64,000 bases of DNA from an uncultured Tateyamaria sp. (GCF_947503465.1 NZ_CANNDN010000001.1:62001-126000), one strand, 5' to 3'. Shown: positions 8,621 to 18,771, counted from the stretch's first letter. A program made the numbers and translations. The notes: generated by a model not told the origin, from the sequence alone.

Positions 8621-9160
8621 CTATTCCAGCTTCGCAAGCGCAGCGCCTGCATCTGAAACAGCGGTAAAGTAATCCAGCAACGATGCATCGGCGAACCCGT
8701 TGCGAACCACATGGTCTAGCAGTGCGACCAGCGGGTCCCAATACCCCGCGACATTCATCAGTATCACCGGTTTCTCATGAAGACCCAGCTGGCGCCAGGT
8801 CAGCACTTCGAACAGCTCATCCAGTGAACCCGCGCCGCCGGGCATCACCACAACCGCGTCGCAATTCATGAACATGACCTTCTTGCGCTCATGCATGGTC
8901 TCGGTCACGACATAGCGGGTAAGGTCGGTCTTGCCGACTTCCCAATCCACCAGGTGGCGTGGAATGACGCCGAACGTGTCGCCACCCCCGGCCTGGGCGG
9001 CCCGCGCCGCGGACCCCATCAGACCCACGTCGCCCGCCCCATAGACCAGACGCCAGCCCCTGGACGCGATGCCCGCCCCCAGGGCCTCTGCTTCGGCCGC
9101 GTATGCGGGCAGGGCACCGGGGCGCGACCCGCAATAAACACAGACGGACAATGTGGACAT
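8621..9160 (-). CDS. LOG-family (TIGR00730) phosphoribohydrolase
   Basis: A 179-residue Rossmann-fold protein of the LOG family, whose members release the base from nucleoside 5'-monophosphates (cytokinin-type riboside monophosphates, AMP). Diagnostic motifs: VYCGSRPG at 8-15, VYGAGDVGLMG at 39-49, MHERK at 89-93 and PGGAGSLDELFEVLTWRQLG at 107-126, which contains the catalytic Arg/Glu set. Cytoplasmic, no signal peptide. It lies convergent with the metallophosphoesterase gene, 22 bases between stops. The true substrate in bacteria of this group is uncertain. Confidence 0.9.
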   Translation of the reverse strand: MSTLSVCVYCGSRPGALPAYAAEAEALGAGIASRGWRLVYGAGDVGLMGSAARAAQAGGGDTFGVIPRHLVDWEVGKTDLTRYVVTETMHERKKVMFMNCDAVVVMPGGAGSLDELFEVLTWRQLGLHEKPVILMNVAGYWDPLVALLDHVVRNGFADASLLDYFTAVSDAGAALAKLE

Positions 9161-9286
9161 GTGGTGCTCCTGTAACGGGCGCGCGAAAGTGATGGTTTTG
9201 TGACGCCCTTCTTTTGACCGCTATAGCGCCGCCTGTTATGCAGGCGCAACGAAACCGGGCAAACCGGTGCGGTGGAAAGGGTCAAC

Positions 9287-10744
9287 ATGTCGAAATGGGC
9301 GGCATTTGCCGGGTCGAACGGTGCCTTGGCGGGCAGCGCGGCTGTCGTTGCGGCGGCTGCAGTGGGCATCGGCCTGTTTCTGAATGCCAACCGCGGCGAT
9401 GACACCACGCGCGCGCAACCCGCAGCGGTCGAAGCGCCTCAGGTGGTCGATGCCACGCCCGAGGCAGGAACCACGCCCGCACCGCAACCGCAGGCAGCCC
9501 TGCCGCTTGATCCGCCCTCGATCGACGAAGTGCGGGTCGAGGCAGACGGCCTGACCGTAATCGCCGGACGCGCGGCACCGGGCAGCAAGGTCGCGGTCTT
9601 CCTGGACGGCGCTGAAAACACCGAGACGACCGTGGACGACGGGGGCAGTTTTGCCGCCATCACCATTCTGCCACCCAGCCCGAACGCGCGGGTCCTGACA
9701 CTTGTCCAGCGGGTCGGCATGGACGAGATCGCGTCGGTGGACGAGGTGATCCTCGCGCCGCAAGCGCAACCCGCACCCGCCTTGCAAGACGAACTGGAGA
9801 GTGTCGCCGACGCGCCGCAAGCGCAACCCGCACCTGCCTTGCAAGACGAACCGGAGAGTGTCGCAGACGCGCCGGCCATCGCCGAGACTGCGCCGGTCGT
9901 GGCTGCGCCCGAAGACGACACCGTCGTTGCCACAGCGCCCGCACCCGCCGCGCGCCCCGAGACACCACAGCCCGAAGCGGTGCCCGTCGAACCGGACGCG
10001 CCGCAAGTGACGCAAGCGCCGGAAACTCCCGCCATCCCGGACCCGGAGCCTGACGTACCGGTCATCACCGAGGCGACGCCAAGCCCCGACATTGTCGAGG
10101 AGGTGGCCACCGCCGCAGCGCCCACGGACCCGGAAGCGCCCGCGGTGGTCGCCGAGGCGCCCCTGCCTGATCCGGTGGATGCCCCGGTTGTCACGGCCCA
10201 GGTTGACCCGGAACAACAGGTGACGGTGCTCAGATCGACCCAGGACGGGGTCGAAGTGCTGGGCAACACGCCGCCCGAGGCGCTCGACAACATCGCGCTG
10301 GACAGCATCAGCTATTCCGACACCGGCGACGTGGAACTGGCGGGCCGCGCCCAGCCGCAGGCCGACACGGTTCGGGTCTATGTCAACAACACGCCCATTG
10401 CCGATATTGACGTCAGCGACGATGGCAAGTGGAAGGGCGAACTGCCCCGGATCGACACCGGCACCTACACGTTGCGCGTTGACGAGCTGGACGACACAGG
10501 CACCGTGACCAGCCGGGTCGAAACCCCGTTCCGCCGCGAAGACCCCGAGGTGCTGGCACAGGCCAGGGACACGGATCTGCCCGCCACGCAGATCACGGTT
10601 CAGACAGGCAACACGCTCTGGGCCATCGCCCGCGACCGCTATGGCGAGGGGATTCTGTATGTGCAGGTGTTCGAGGCCAATCGCGATCGTATCCGCAACC
10701 CGGACCTGATTTTCCCGGGCCAGGTCTTTGCGCTGCCCAATTAA
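9287..10744 (+). CDS. LysM peptidoglycan-binding protein with long Pro/Ala-rich linker
   Basis: A 485-residue protein: a short basic N-terminus and one membrane helix (about 9-32) anchor it; an Ig-like domain follows (about 75-150); a very long Ala/Pro/Glu/Asp-rich linker spans about 155-320; a second Ig-like segment follows (about 340-420); and a C-terminal LysM domain ([20 protein letters not shown] onward) binds peptidoglycan. The linker contains an almost perfect 19-residue tandem duplication (DNA 9755-9868). The ATG at 9287 with GGAAAGG upstream is preferred over a GTG at 9272. Likely links inner membrane and cell wall; exact role unknown. Confidence 0.85.
   Translation: MSKWAAFAGSNGALAGSAAVVAAAAVGIGLFLNANRGDDTTRAQPAAVEAPQVVDATPEAGTTPAPQPQAALPLDPPSIDEVRVEADGLTVIAGRAAPGSKVAVFLDGAENTETTVDDGGSFAAITILPPSPNARVLTLVQRVGMDEIASVDEVILAPQAQPAPALQDELESVADAPQAQPAPALQDEPESVADAPAIAETAPVVAAPEDDTVVATAPAPAARPETPQPEAVPVEPDAPQVTQAPETPAIPDPEPDVPVITEATPSPDIVEEVATAAAPTDPEAPAVVAEAPLPDPVDAPVVTAQVDPEQQVTVLRSTQDGVEVLGNTPPEALDNIALDSISYSDTGDVELAGRAQPQADTVRVYVNNTPIADIDVSDDGKWKGELPRIDTGTYTLRVDELDDTGTVTSRVETPFRREDPEVLAQARDTDLPATQITVQTGNTLWAIARDRYGEGILYVQVFEANRDRIRNPDLIFPGQVFALPN
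9755..9868 (+). repeat. 57-bp tandem duplication inside the LysM protein gene
   Basis: Two in-frame units, 9755-9811 and 9812-9868, encode [19 protein letters not shown] and the same with P for L. The near identity at DNA level indicates a recent duplication in the disordered linker. Confidence 0.9.
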
Positions 10745-10817
10745 GCGGACGCCCGCGCTGGCATGTCCCCGACCTCTGCCTTAGATAGTGGGGCCTGAAC
10801 GTCAGGAACCCCGCCCC

Positions 10818-12668
10818 ATGCCAGCAGACACATCGGCCCAGGATGCCGAACAGGCCACGCCAGCCGGAAATTCCCCAGACCCTGTCGCCGAGTCCGAGCG
10901 CCGGTCGGGTCTGCGCACCGTGCGCAAGGTCGCGCCCTACCTGTGGCCAGATGACAAGCCGTGGGTCAAGCAACGCGTCGTACTGGCGATGCTGGCGCTT
11001 CTCCTGTCGAAACTGGTGTCGGTCTATACCCCGATCCTGTACCGCGATGCGGTAAACGTGCTGTCGGGCGAAGGCGTGTCGGATCTGGCCCTCGGGGCCG
11101 TCGGCCTGACCGTGGCCTATGGGTTTGCGCGGCTGATGAATGTGGGCTTTCAGCAGCTGCGGGATGCCATCTTTGCCAAGGTCGCACAGCGCGCCCTGCG
11201 CATGCTGGCGCTTGAGACATTCGAACACATCCACCGCCTGTCCATGCGGTATCACATCACGCGCAAGACCGGCGGGCTCAGCCGGATCATCGAACGGGGG
11301 GTGAAAGGGGTCGAGTTCCTCTTGCGCTTCCTGCTGTTCTCCATCGGGCCGCTTATCCTGGAACTGCTTCTGATCGGGATCGTCCTGACCATCATGTTCG
11401 ACATCTGGTACCTTGTGGTCGTGGCAGGCACCATCGGGCTCTATGTCTGGTTCACCTTTGCCGTGACCGAATGGCGGGTGAAGCTGCGCAAGGTGATGAA
11501 CGATCAGGACACCGACGCCAACCAAAAGGCGATCGACAGCCTGCTGAACTTTGAAACGGTCAAGTATTTCGGAGCCGAGGCGCGCGAGGCGGGCCGTTAC
11601 GACAAGGCGATGGAAGGCTATGAGGCCGCAGCGCTCAAGACCAGCTATTCGTTGGCGTTCCTGAATTTCGGCCAGTCGGTGATCATCACTGGCGGGCTGG
11701 TCGGCGTCATGGTGATGGCCGCCATAGGGGTGCAGAACGGCACGCTGACAGTGGGCGATTTCGTGATGGTCAACGCCTATATGATCCAGATCACCATGCC
11801 GCTGAACTTCCTGGGCACGGTCTACCGCGAAATCCGCCAGGCGCTGGTCGACATGGGCGAGATGTTCGACCTGCTCGAACAACCGGCCGAGGTGAAGGAC
11901 GCTCCGGGCGCCCAACCGCTCAAGGTCTCGGGCGGGCGGATCGAACTCGATGATGTGCATTTTGGCTACGACCCCGCGCGGCCCATCCTCAAGGGCGTGT
12001 CGGTGGTGGCGGAACCCGGGCAACAGGTCGCCATCGTCGGCTCGACCGGGTCGGGCAAATCTACCATCGGGCGGCTATTGTTCCGATTTTACGACGTGGG
12101 CGGCGGCGCATTGCGCATTGACGGGCAGGATGTGCGGGACGTGACCCAGGACAGCCTGCACGCCGCCATCGGCGTGGTGCCGCAGGACACGGTACTGTTC
12201 AACGACACGATCCGCTACAACATCGCCTATGGGCGCGACAACGCCAGCCATGCCGACATCGAAGCGGCGGCGCGGGCCGCGCAGATCCACGACTTTATCC
12301 AGGCGCTGCCCGAAGGCTATGACACGGCGGTGGGTGAACGCGGGCTGAAACTGTCAGGCGGTGAAAAGCAGCGTGTGGGCATTGCGCGGACCCTGCTGAA
12401 AAACCCGCCCATCCTGTTGCTGGACGAAGCGACCAGCGCGCTCGATACCGAAACCGAGCAGGAGATCAAGGACGCGCTGAACGCGGCGGGGCAGGGGCGC
12501 ACTGTACTGACCATCGCGCACCGGCTCTCCACTATCGCCGAAGCCGACAGGATCATCGTGCTGGAACAGGGCCAGATTGTCGAAACAGGCACCCACGACG
12601 AATTGCTGGCCGCCGATGGGCGCTATGCCCAGCTGTGGCACCGTCAGCAGGCGGATGAGGCGCCCTAG
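10818..12668 (+). CDS. ABC exporter of the Atm1/HMT1 type (fused permease and ATPase)
   Basis: A 616-residue half-transporter. An N-terminal six-helix membrane domain (about 50-330) is followed by a nucleotide-binding domain: Walker A GSTGSGKST, Q-loop, signature LSGGEKQRVGIARTLL, Walker B ILLLDEATSALD and H-loop TIAHRLST. The cytoplasmic N-terminal extension and family-typical segments such as RRGIERGVKG-type loop (here SRIIERGVKGVEFLLRF) and NFETVKYFGAE place it in the Atm1 family, which exports glutathione-bound metals or persulfides. The ATG at 10818 with TCAGGA upstream is chosen over an earlier GTG at 10788. It overlaps the convergent downstream gene by 4 bases. Confidence 0.9.
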   Translation: MPADTSAQDAEQATPAGNSPDPVAESERRSGLRTVRKVAPYLWPDDKPWVKQRVVLAMLALLLSKLVSVYTPILYRDAVNVLSGEGVSDLALGAVGLTVAYGFARLMNVGFQQLRDAIFAKVAQRALRMLALETFEHIHRLSMRYHITRKTGGLSRIIERGVKGVEFLLRFLLFSIGPLILELLLIGIVLTIMFDIWYLVVVAGTIGLYVWFTFAVTEWRVKLRKVMNDQDTDANQKAIDSLLNFETVKYFGAEAREAGRYDKAMEGYEAAALKTSYSLAFLNFGQSVIITGGLVGVMVMAAIGVQNGTLTVGDFVMVNAYMIQITMPLNFLGTVYREIRQALVDMGEMFDLLEQPAEVKDAPGAQPLKVSGGRIELDDVHFGYDPARPILKGVSVVAEPGQQVAIVGSTGSGKSTIGRLLFRFYDVGGGALRIDGQDVRDVTQDSLHAAIGVVPQDTVLFNDTIRYNIAYGRDNASHADIEAAARAAQIHDFIQALPEGYDTAVGERGLKLSGGEKQRVGIARTLLKNPPILLLDEATSALDTETEQEIKDALNAAGQGRTVLTIAHRLSTIAEADRIIVLEQGQIVETGTHDELLAADGRYAQLWHRQQADEAP

Positions 12669-13263
12669 GACAGAACGGCAGCGTGGCGGCGGAACTTGCC
12701 CGCCCTGCTCCAGTCCCAGCGATTGGTCCACGTGGCACGCAGGTAGTCGACCTGATCGCCCAGGGCATCGTCAAACCATATCACCAACCCCTCGCGCACA
12801 AGCACCGAACGGCGGATACGGGTCAGCGTGATCCGGCAACGGCCCATGTCAGCAACAGGCTCAATCACGAACTCCATGTCGCTCTGGACAAGGTTTTGGT
12901 TGGCCGGGTTCAACTCACCCTGCAAGACGTAGCGCGCGTGATGCGGATACGCGATGGCGTCATAGCGGATCGTCTGGTGTCCGAATTGTGCGTGCCCAAT
13001 CCGGTATTCCACGTCAAAGGAATGATCTTGATCCGCGAGGTCCCCGACCTTTTTCGGCAGAAGGTCCCAATTGGTGCCCCCGTTGCGGTCCAGCCAGTGC
13101 CGTAAGCGACATTGAAAATCACGGTGTAGATGGACATCCACAGAACACTGTCCAACCCGCGGTGGGTCATCCTCGCGGGCAAGTAGGAATAAAGCGACGT
13201 GTTCAGAAGGAGGATGATCGAAAAGACTTCGACGCCCGCACGCCATGACGGAATGATCAGCAC
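12665..13263 (-). pseudogene. Frameshifted membrane-protein gene, function unknown
   Basis: Two overlapping frames on this strand make sense only when joined. The upstream frame (from a GTG at 13263, open further to 13362 through another hydrophobic helix) encodes a membrane segment ending NVAYGTG near 13093. The downstream frame continues with LDRNGGTNWDLLPKK and runs to the stop at 12665 as a soluble domain rich in D, H and R. One missing base at about 13090-13100 would restore a single frame. Each frame taken alone turns into low-quality sequence beyond the junction. It is either a recent natural frameshift or a sequencing error. No family recognised. Confidence 0.55.
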
Positions 13264-13481
13264 AAATGCAGCACGTGCTAGGGCCGTGCAAAACCCGACG
13301 ATCAGGCATGTCAGAATTGCAAAAAAAGCCAGCGAACGTATGCCAGCGGCGCTGGCCTCAGATCATACTTAGAATGCCCGAACCATCCTCTACGCGGTAC
13401 GGTCAGTACAGCGTGCAAGTCGGGCATAGGAATGGCCGACCAGTGACGCAAAAAATCAGCGCCACTGGCCGTCGGTCCCTG

Positions 13482-16400
13482 CTACTCCGCCGCCTTGAGA
13501 GGCGCAGCCGTGAGCGGTGGTTGTGGCCGAACGGGGTCGCCGTGGCTGGGCTCATCGCCGAAATCCCAAACCAGTTCATGATTGCCGACGGTGCGGCAGT
13601 CGCGGGCCAGTGCCCAGTCCCTGGCCGCGCGGCTGGCGCGCCCCATCGACAGTTTCGCCAGCAATTGGCTGGCCCAGCCCGCATAGGTCACGACCCAGAC
13701 GCGCAACGCCAGCAAAGATGGCGTCACCATCAGCGTCAGGACGGTTGCGATGCCCAGGCCAAAAACCACCGCCGTCGCCAACTGTTTCCACCACAGGGCG
13801 GTGGGGCTGTCGACGGTATATCCACCATTTCCAAAGTCCAGTGAAAGGCCAAACATCATCGGTGCCAGACCTGCCATCGTCGTGATCGTGGTCAATAGCA
13901 CGGGACGGATACGATCCTGTGCCGTGCGGATGATCGCCTCGATCCGCGGCATGTACTTTTCGTATTCCTGATAGGTGTCGATCAGCACGATGTTGTTGTT
14001 CACCACGATGCCCGCAAGCGCCACGATACCGGTGCCGGTCATGATGATCGAAAACGCCTGGCCCATGACCAGCATGCCGATCAGCACGCCCGCAGTGGAC
14101 AGAACCACGGCACCCAGAACCAGAAGCGCGTTGTAGATCGAATTGAACTGCGCCAGCAGGATGATGAACATCAGCCCCAGCGCACCCATGAACGCCTGTC
14201 CAAGGAAGGCGCCGGATTCCGCCTGATCCTCCTGATCGCCCGTCCACTCGCTGTCGATACCGACAGGGAAGGGGGCCGTGTCGACCCACTTGGTCAACTC
14301 GGCAATCCGTTCGTTGGCATTGACCGGGATCAGGCGCAATTCGCCCGCATCCACACCCGCTTGCAAATCAACACCGCGTCCTTCGGGGGCCAGGTTGAAC
14401 ACCGCATAGCCCTGCCCATTGGCCGACAGCAGCGCATCGGCAGAGGGCCGCACGGTCGCGACGGTCTGTTCGACCTCGGTGCCGTCCTGATCGACGGTCC
14501 GGACAACCTTTTGCAGACCGTCCAGAACATCCGCCTTGACGTCAAAATACCGTTTCTGATCCACGCGGCTGATCTGCGCCAGTTCAGCCACGGGGGTCCG
14601 GGTGATGAAGTTGGCCAGTGGGACCAGCCCGTCCGCGGTGCGCACCTTGAGGCTGTCAAGCGTGGACAGCACGCGATCCTTCTCGGGCAGGCGTACGCGG
14701 ATCTCGATTTCCTCGTCCGATGTGTCCACACGCATCGTGTCCAGCAGCAGGCCACGGGTGACAAGTTGCACCATCGCGCCCACGGTTGCGACGTCCGCAC
14801 CGTAGCGGCCCGCCTTCTCGACATCCACGTCGATCTGCCAGTCAATGCCGGGCAGGGGGCGGGTGTCCTCGATCCGGGTCAGACCGGGGGTCGCCTCGAA
14901 CCGGGCGCGGGCCATCCCGGCCGATGCCAACAGGTCCTGCCAATTGTCGCCCCTGATGCGCAAATGCACCGGCTTGGCCGAGGCCGGGCCCTGCGCCAGC
15001 GGCAGCACCTCGGTGCGGATGCCGGGGATCTGGGCCAGATCGGCGGACAGCTCGTCCAGAACGGTGTCGCCGTCAAAGTCCTCTGCCTTCACCTCGCGCA
15101 TCACGGTATAGTTCACGAATGGAAGGGTGAACCACGGCTCGGCAGCATCGGGACGCTCTTCCCACGGAATGGTTTCCAGCTGGATCTGACCGATGGTGTC
15201 GCGTGGGTTCTGCGCCCCGCCGGTATTGGCGTTCAGACCACCCGCGCCGGCAAAGGCAAAGGCGCTGCGAATGCCGGGATGGGCCAGCACGATGTCCTCG
15301 GCCTGGCCCAGCAGCGTGTCCTTTTCTTCCAGCGACATGTTTCCACGGGCCAGCACATAGACGATGGCCTGCTCGGGTTCGGTCTCGACAAAGAACTCGA
15401 CGCCGCGGTTGTTGTTGATGAAATAGATCAGGGTCGTGCCCACAAACACGAACACAAAGCCGATCATCACCAGCGGCATGACCGGATTGCCGACAATGGA
15501 CTGGATCACATAGCCAAAGCCCGACCGCTGATAGCCCGCGCGCACCTTGCGGTTGCGGGCACCAAACACCCGGCGCAGCCCCCAGTTCACGCCAAGGCCA
15601 AAGCGCACGAACAGCGCGCTGACCGACAGCACCGCCATGATGGCCCCGGCAAAGGCGAAGGCGGCCAGAAACAGCATGCCAATGCCGAACATGAACACAT
15701 CGACAAAGGTCGGCAGCACGGACCGCCAGACCTCTTGCTGGTCCATGGCCGCAAATGCGCCCCCGGCGCGCTCCAACAGGAACGGAATGCCTGCCAAACC
15801 GGCCAGCATCGCACCGGCCACAAGGAACAAACCCAGATGCGCCAGGATCGGCATCGTCGCGATACGGGTGTTGGCGCGGCTCATCGCCTGGATAAAGCGC
15901 CCCAGCACACCCCCCATCACGGGCAGGTACACCAGCGCAACGATCAGCGACGCAGACAGAACAAAGATCAACGTGACGGGCAGCATGCCCATGAATTCGC
16001 CGGGCACGCCGGGCCAGAACAGCATCGGCAGGAACGCACACAGCGTTGTCGCCGTGGACGACACCACGGGCCAGAACATCCGCTTGGCGGCGTCGACATA
16101 GGACTGCATCGGCCCCACACCGGCCTGCTGGCGCTTGTCGGCATATTCGACCACCACAATGGCCCCGTCGACCAGCATACCGACCGACAGGATCAGGCCG
16201 AACATCACGATGTTCGAAACCGAAATGCCCATGATCGCCAGCAACACGAAACACAGCAGGAACGATGTCGGGATGGCAAAGCCCACAAGCAAGGACGCCC
16301 GCGGCCCGAGAAAGGCCAGCGACACAATCATCACCAGCGCAATCGCCGTCAGAACGGAGCCCTCAAGCTGGCCCACCATCGAGGCCACTTCGCGGCTTTG

Positions 16401-17372
16401 GTCGTTCGATGTGCCCACGTCCACGGCGGCGATCAGACCCTCGGGCCATTCGCTGGCCTTCTCGTCCACCAGCGCCTTCACTTCCGTGGCGGTGTCGATC
16501 AGGTTGAATCCCTTGCGCTTGACCACCTGCAACGCAACCGTGTCGTTGCCATTGAACCGCGCAGTCGACACGCGATCCTCAAAGGTCAGGTTGATCTGCG
16601 CCAGATCGCCCAACGTGACAACCCGGTCACCATTGGTCTTGACCGGCAGGTCATAGATGTCGCGCACCTCGTCAAAGGACGACGGGATCTTGACGGCAAA
16701 GGCCCCTTGCGCCGTCTCCACCTCGCCGGCGGCAATCAACTGGTTGTTGTTCTGCACCACGGTGATCAATTCGCCTGCGGTGACATTGTAGGCTTCCAGG
16801 CGCAACGGATCGATGACGACCTCGACCATCTCGTCCCGGTTGCCCACAAGGCTGGCTTCCAGAACGGCGTCCAGGCCCTCGATGTCGTCCTGCAGGTCCT
16901 TGGCAACGCGCGCGATGGTGCGTTCGGGGACGGGACCGGTCAGGTTGACGATGATGATGGGGAATTCGGAAAAGTTGAATTCATCCACCGTGTACTGTTC
17001 AAACCCATCCGGAAAATCGGCCTCGGCCTTGTCCATGGCATCACGCACATCGGCCAGCACTTGCGTCTTGTCCCAGCCGAACTCGAATTCCAGCACGACA
17101 TTGGCATAGCCTTCGGCAGCCGTGGCGGTCATCTTGTCCAGGCCGTCCAGGTCCGCCAGCTCGGTTTCCATCGGTTGAACCAGCAAGGTTTCGGAATCCG
17201 CGGCGGAAATGCCCGGGAAGGGCAGCGAAATCACCAGCGTCGGGATCTCGATGTCGGGCTCACCCTCCTTGGGCAGCACGATATAGGCCAGCGCGCCTGC
17301 CAAGATGGACAGGAAGATAAAGGCCACCACCATCCGCGCACGGGACGCGGCCCAGTCAACGATACCGGTCAT
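13482..17372 (-). CDS. RND-family efflux permease with extra membrane segments
   Basis: Inner-membrane permease (1296 aa) of a resistance-nodulation-division pump, driven by protons. The first half has TM1 (about 13-33), porter domain, then TM2-TM6 with GMLVDGAIVVVEYAD at 398-412 carrying the TM4 aspartate (Asp402; the usual second Asp is Gly). The second half repeats the plan from TM7 (about 631-652). Between TM6 and TM7 sits an insertion of about 100 residues (505-605) with two additional hydrophobic stretches, making the protein some 250 residues longer than AcrB (insert plus a long C-terminal tail). Its start overlaps the adaptor gene stop by 4 bases (ATGA), so the two form an operon. No outer-membrane channel gene is adjacent. 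Confidence 0.9.
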   Translation of the reverse strand: MTGIVDWAASRARMVVAFIFLSILAGALAYIVLPKEGEPDIEIPTLVISLPFPGISAADSETLLVQPMETELADLDGLDKMTATAAEGYANVVLEFEFGWDKTQVLADVRDAMDKAEADFPDGFEQYTVDEFNFSEFPIIIVNLTGPVPERTIARVAKDLQDDIEGLDAVLEASLVGNRDEMVEVVIDPLRLEAYNVTAGELITVVQNNNQLIAAGEVETAQGAFAVKIPSSFDEVRDIYDLPVKTNGDRVVTLGDLAQINLTFEDRVSTARFNGNDTVALQVVKRKGFNLIDTATEVKALVDEKASEWPEGLIAAVDVGTSNDQSREVASMVGQLEGSVLTAIALVMIVSLAFLGPRASLLVGFAIPTSFLLCFVLLAIMGISVSNIVMFGLILSVGMLVDGAIVVVEYADKRQQAGVGPMQSYVDAAKRMFWPVVSSTATTLCAFLPMLFWPGVPGEFMGMLPVTLIFVLSASLIVALVYLPVMGGVLGRFIQAMSRANTRIATMPILAHLGLFLVAGAMLAGLAGIPFLLERAGGAFAAMDQQEVWRSVLPTFVDVFMFGIGMLFLAAFAFAGAIMAVLSVSALFVRFGLGVNWGLRRVFGARNRKVRAGYQRSGFGYVIQSIVGNPVMPLVMIGFVFVFVGTTLIYFINNNRGVEFFVETEPEQAIVYVLARGNMSLEEKDTLLGQAEDIVLAHPGIRSAFAFAGAGGLNANTGGAQNPRDTIGQIQLETIPWEERPDAAEPWFTLPFVNYTVMREVKAEDFDGDTVLDELSADLAQIPGIRTEVLPLAQGPASAKPVHLRIRGDNWQDLLASAGMARARFEATPGLTRIEDTRPLPGIDWQIDVDVEKAGRYGADVATVGAMVQLVTRGLLLDTMRVDTSDEEIEIRVRLPEKDRVLSTLDSLKVRTADGLVPLANFITRTPVAELAQISRVDQKRYFDVKADVLDGLQKVVRTVDQDGTEVEQTVATVRPSADALLSANGQGYAVFNLAPEGRGVDLQAGVDAGELRLIPVNANERIAELTKWVDTAPFPVGIDSEWTGDQEDQAESGAFLGQAFMGALGLMFIILLAQFNSIYNALLVLGAVVLSTAGVLIGMLVMGQAFSIIMTGTGIVALAGIVVNNNIVLIDTYQEYEKYMPRIEAIIRTAQDRIRPVLLTTITTMAGLAPMMFGLSLDFGNGGYTVDSPTALWWKQLATAVVFGLGIATVLTLMVTPSLLALRVWVVTYAGWASQLLAKLSMGRASRAARDWALARDCRTVGNHELVWDFGDEPSHGDPVRPQPPLTAAPLKAAE

Positions 17373-18679
17373 TGGGTTTGCTCCTGGAATGTGGGCGCGA
17401 CCGTCACACCGGCGGTCACGAATTCCTGCCCCACCACAATCACGTTGATCTCTTCGGGCAGGTCCGTCAGCCAGATGCCCTGCGCAGTGTCGCGCACCAC
17501 CCTGGCCGGGGCAAAGGCCACCACACCGGCATCATCGACGACACGCAGGCCCAGCACCCCGTTTTCGTTCAGGGTCAGGGCCGACGCGGGCAGCAAATGC
17601 GCCTTGGCGCCTGCGGCAGAGATGGCGATTTCGGCGGTCTGGCCGTCCCGGATGCGCAGATCGTCGTTGGGCACCTCGATCTCGACCCGGAATGTCCGTG
17701 TGGTTTCATCCGCCGCGCGGCTCAAGAATGTGACCCGACCGCGCACTTCGTTGTCATCCGCGGCCAGCCGGGCGCCTGCCATGGCCCCAACCTCGACACG
17801 GGCAACTTCGGTTTCGGGCGCAAAGGCCACAAGTTTGATGGGGTTCAGCTGGATCACGGTGGCGCACAGCGATCCGGGCTGCAGCAACGTGCCCAATTCG
17901 GCCGTGTCGCTCTCCAGAATGCCGGCAAAGGGCGCGCGGATGTCCAACCGCTCCATCTCCTTTTCTGCCGTCGCGATCGAGGCCGCCGCGCTTTCGATGG
18001 TCGCATCGGCGCTTTGCAAACCCGCACGGGCCGCGATCACGCTGGCCTTTGCGCCTTCCAGCGATGCCTCGGCTGCGGCCAGGGACGCCTCTGCGTTCTT
18101 GACCCGCGTTTCAGCGGCAAATCCGCCTTCGCTCAGGCGGCGGGCGGCGTTCTGGTTGACCTGCGCCTCGTCAATGCGCGCCTGTGCCTCGATGACGCGG
18201 CTTTCGGCCTCGGGCACCCGGCTTTCGGCTTCGGTCTTGCTGGCGATGGCTTCGGCCAGGCGGGCGCGGGCCTCGGTCAGGGCCGAGGCGCGGGTGCCGG
18301 GATCAAGCTGGCACATCAACTGGCCCGCTTCGACAAAGGCGCCCTTGCGGAGCGGCGGGGAAATGACCGTCGAAGACGTCTCGGCCCGCACTTCAACCTG
18401 TCGGGCCGCCTCGGTCTGGCCACGCAGGACCACCGCATTGTCGATCTCGCGCGCAATGGATTTGCGGGCCACGACCTTGATCAGATCAGAGGTGTCGGAG
18501 GCGGGCGCGGCATCCTGCGATGCGTCGGTACCGTCGGTCTGCGCGCCTGTCCTTGCCGTTTCGGTTTCAGGTGCTTCGGTGTCTCCGGCCAGAAAGGCCA
18601 GCGTCTGTTCCCGCTCAATGACCCAAAAATACAACCCTGCGCCAACTGCTATGGCCAAGATCAACGACACAATCCGCAT
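17369..18679 (-). CDS. RND efflux periplasmic adaptor (membrane fusion protein)
   Basis: Periplasmic adaptor (436 aa) that links the RND permease to an outer-membrane channel. It has an N-terminal signal anchor (MRIVSLILAIAVGAGLYFWV), an acidic linker, a lipoyl-like half, a long alpha-helical hairpin rich in Ala/Glu/Arg heptads (about 130-230), then beta-barrel and membrane-proximal domains. The ATG at 18679 puts the hydrophobic segment at the very N-terminus with GGGAAG upstream; the frame is open to 18730 but without signal character. First gene of the two-gene pump operon, divergent from the yfgM-like gene. Confidence 0.9.
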   Translation of the reverse strand: MRIVSLILAIAVGAGLYFWVIEREQTLAFLAGDTEAPETETARTGAQTDGTDASQDAAPASDTSDLIKVVARKSIAREIDNAVVLRGQTEAARQVEVRAETSSTVISPPLRKGAFVEAGQLMCQLDPGTRASALTEARARLAEAIASKTEAESRVPEAESRVIEAQARIDEAQVNQNAARRLSEGGFAAETRVKNAEASLAAAEASLEGAKASVIAARAGLQSADATIESAAASIATAEKEMERLDIRAPFAGILESDTAELGTLLQPGSLCATVIQLNPIKLVAFAPETEVARVEVGAMAGARLAADDNEVRGRVTFLSRAADETTRTFRVEIEVPNDDLRIRDGQTAEIAISAAGAKAHLLPASALTLNENGVLGLRVVDDAGVVAFAPARVVRDTAQGIWLTDLPEEINVIVVGQEFVTAGVTVAPTFQEQTQ

Positions 18680-18753
18680 CTTTTTTCTTCCCTGGTGGAC
18701 CTGATGACCCGCCAAATGACGGCGCGTCACCTGCGATATAGGAGGACATACGT

Positions 18754-18771
18754 CTAAACTAACCAGTTCAG
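18754..18771. promoter_or_regulatory. Candidate TetR-type operator upstream of the RND pump operon
   Basis: An imperfect palindrome CTAAACTAACCAGTTCAG with arms CTnAACT and AGTTnAG, in the gap between the divergent adaptor gene and yfgM-like gene, 75 bases upstream of the adaptor start. Its size and symmetry resemble TetR-family operators, which commonly control RND pumps, but no regulator gene is adjacent. Assignment is by pattern only. Confidence 0.35.

Noticed and set aside
14361-18704. A 1447-codon open frame on the plus strand opposite the RND pump genes
   Set aside because: It is antisense to two well-supported genes; the translated sequence is His/Gln/Arg-rich with no family character, as expected for the complement of GC-rich coding DNA.
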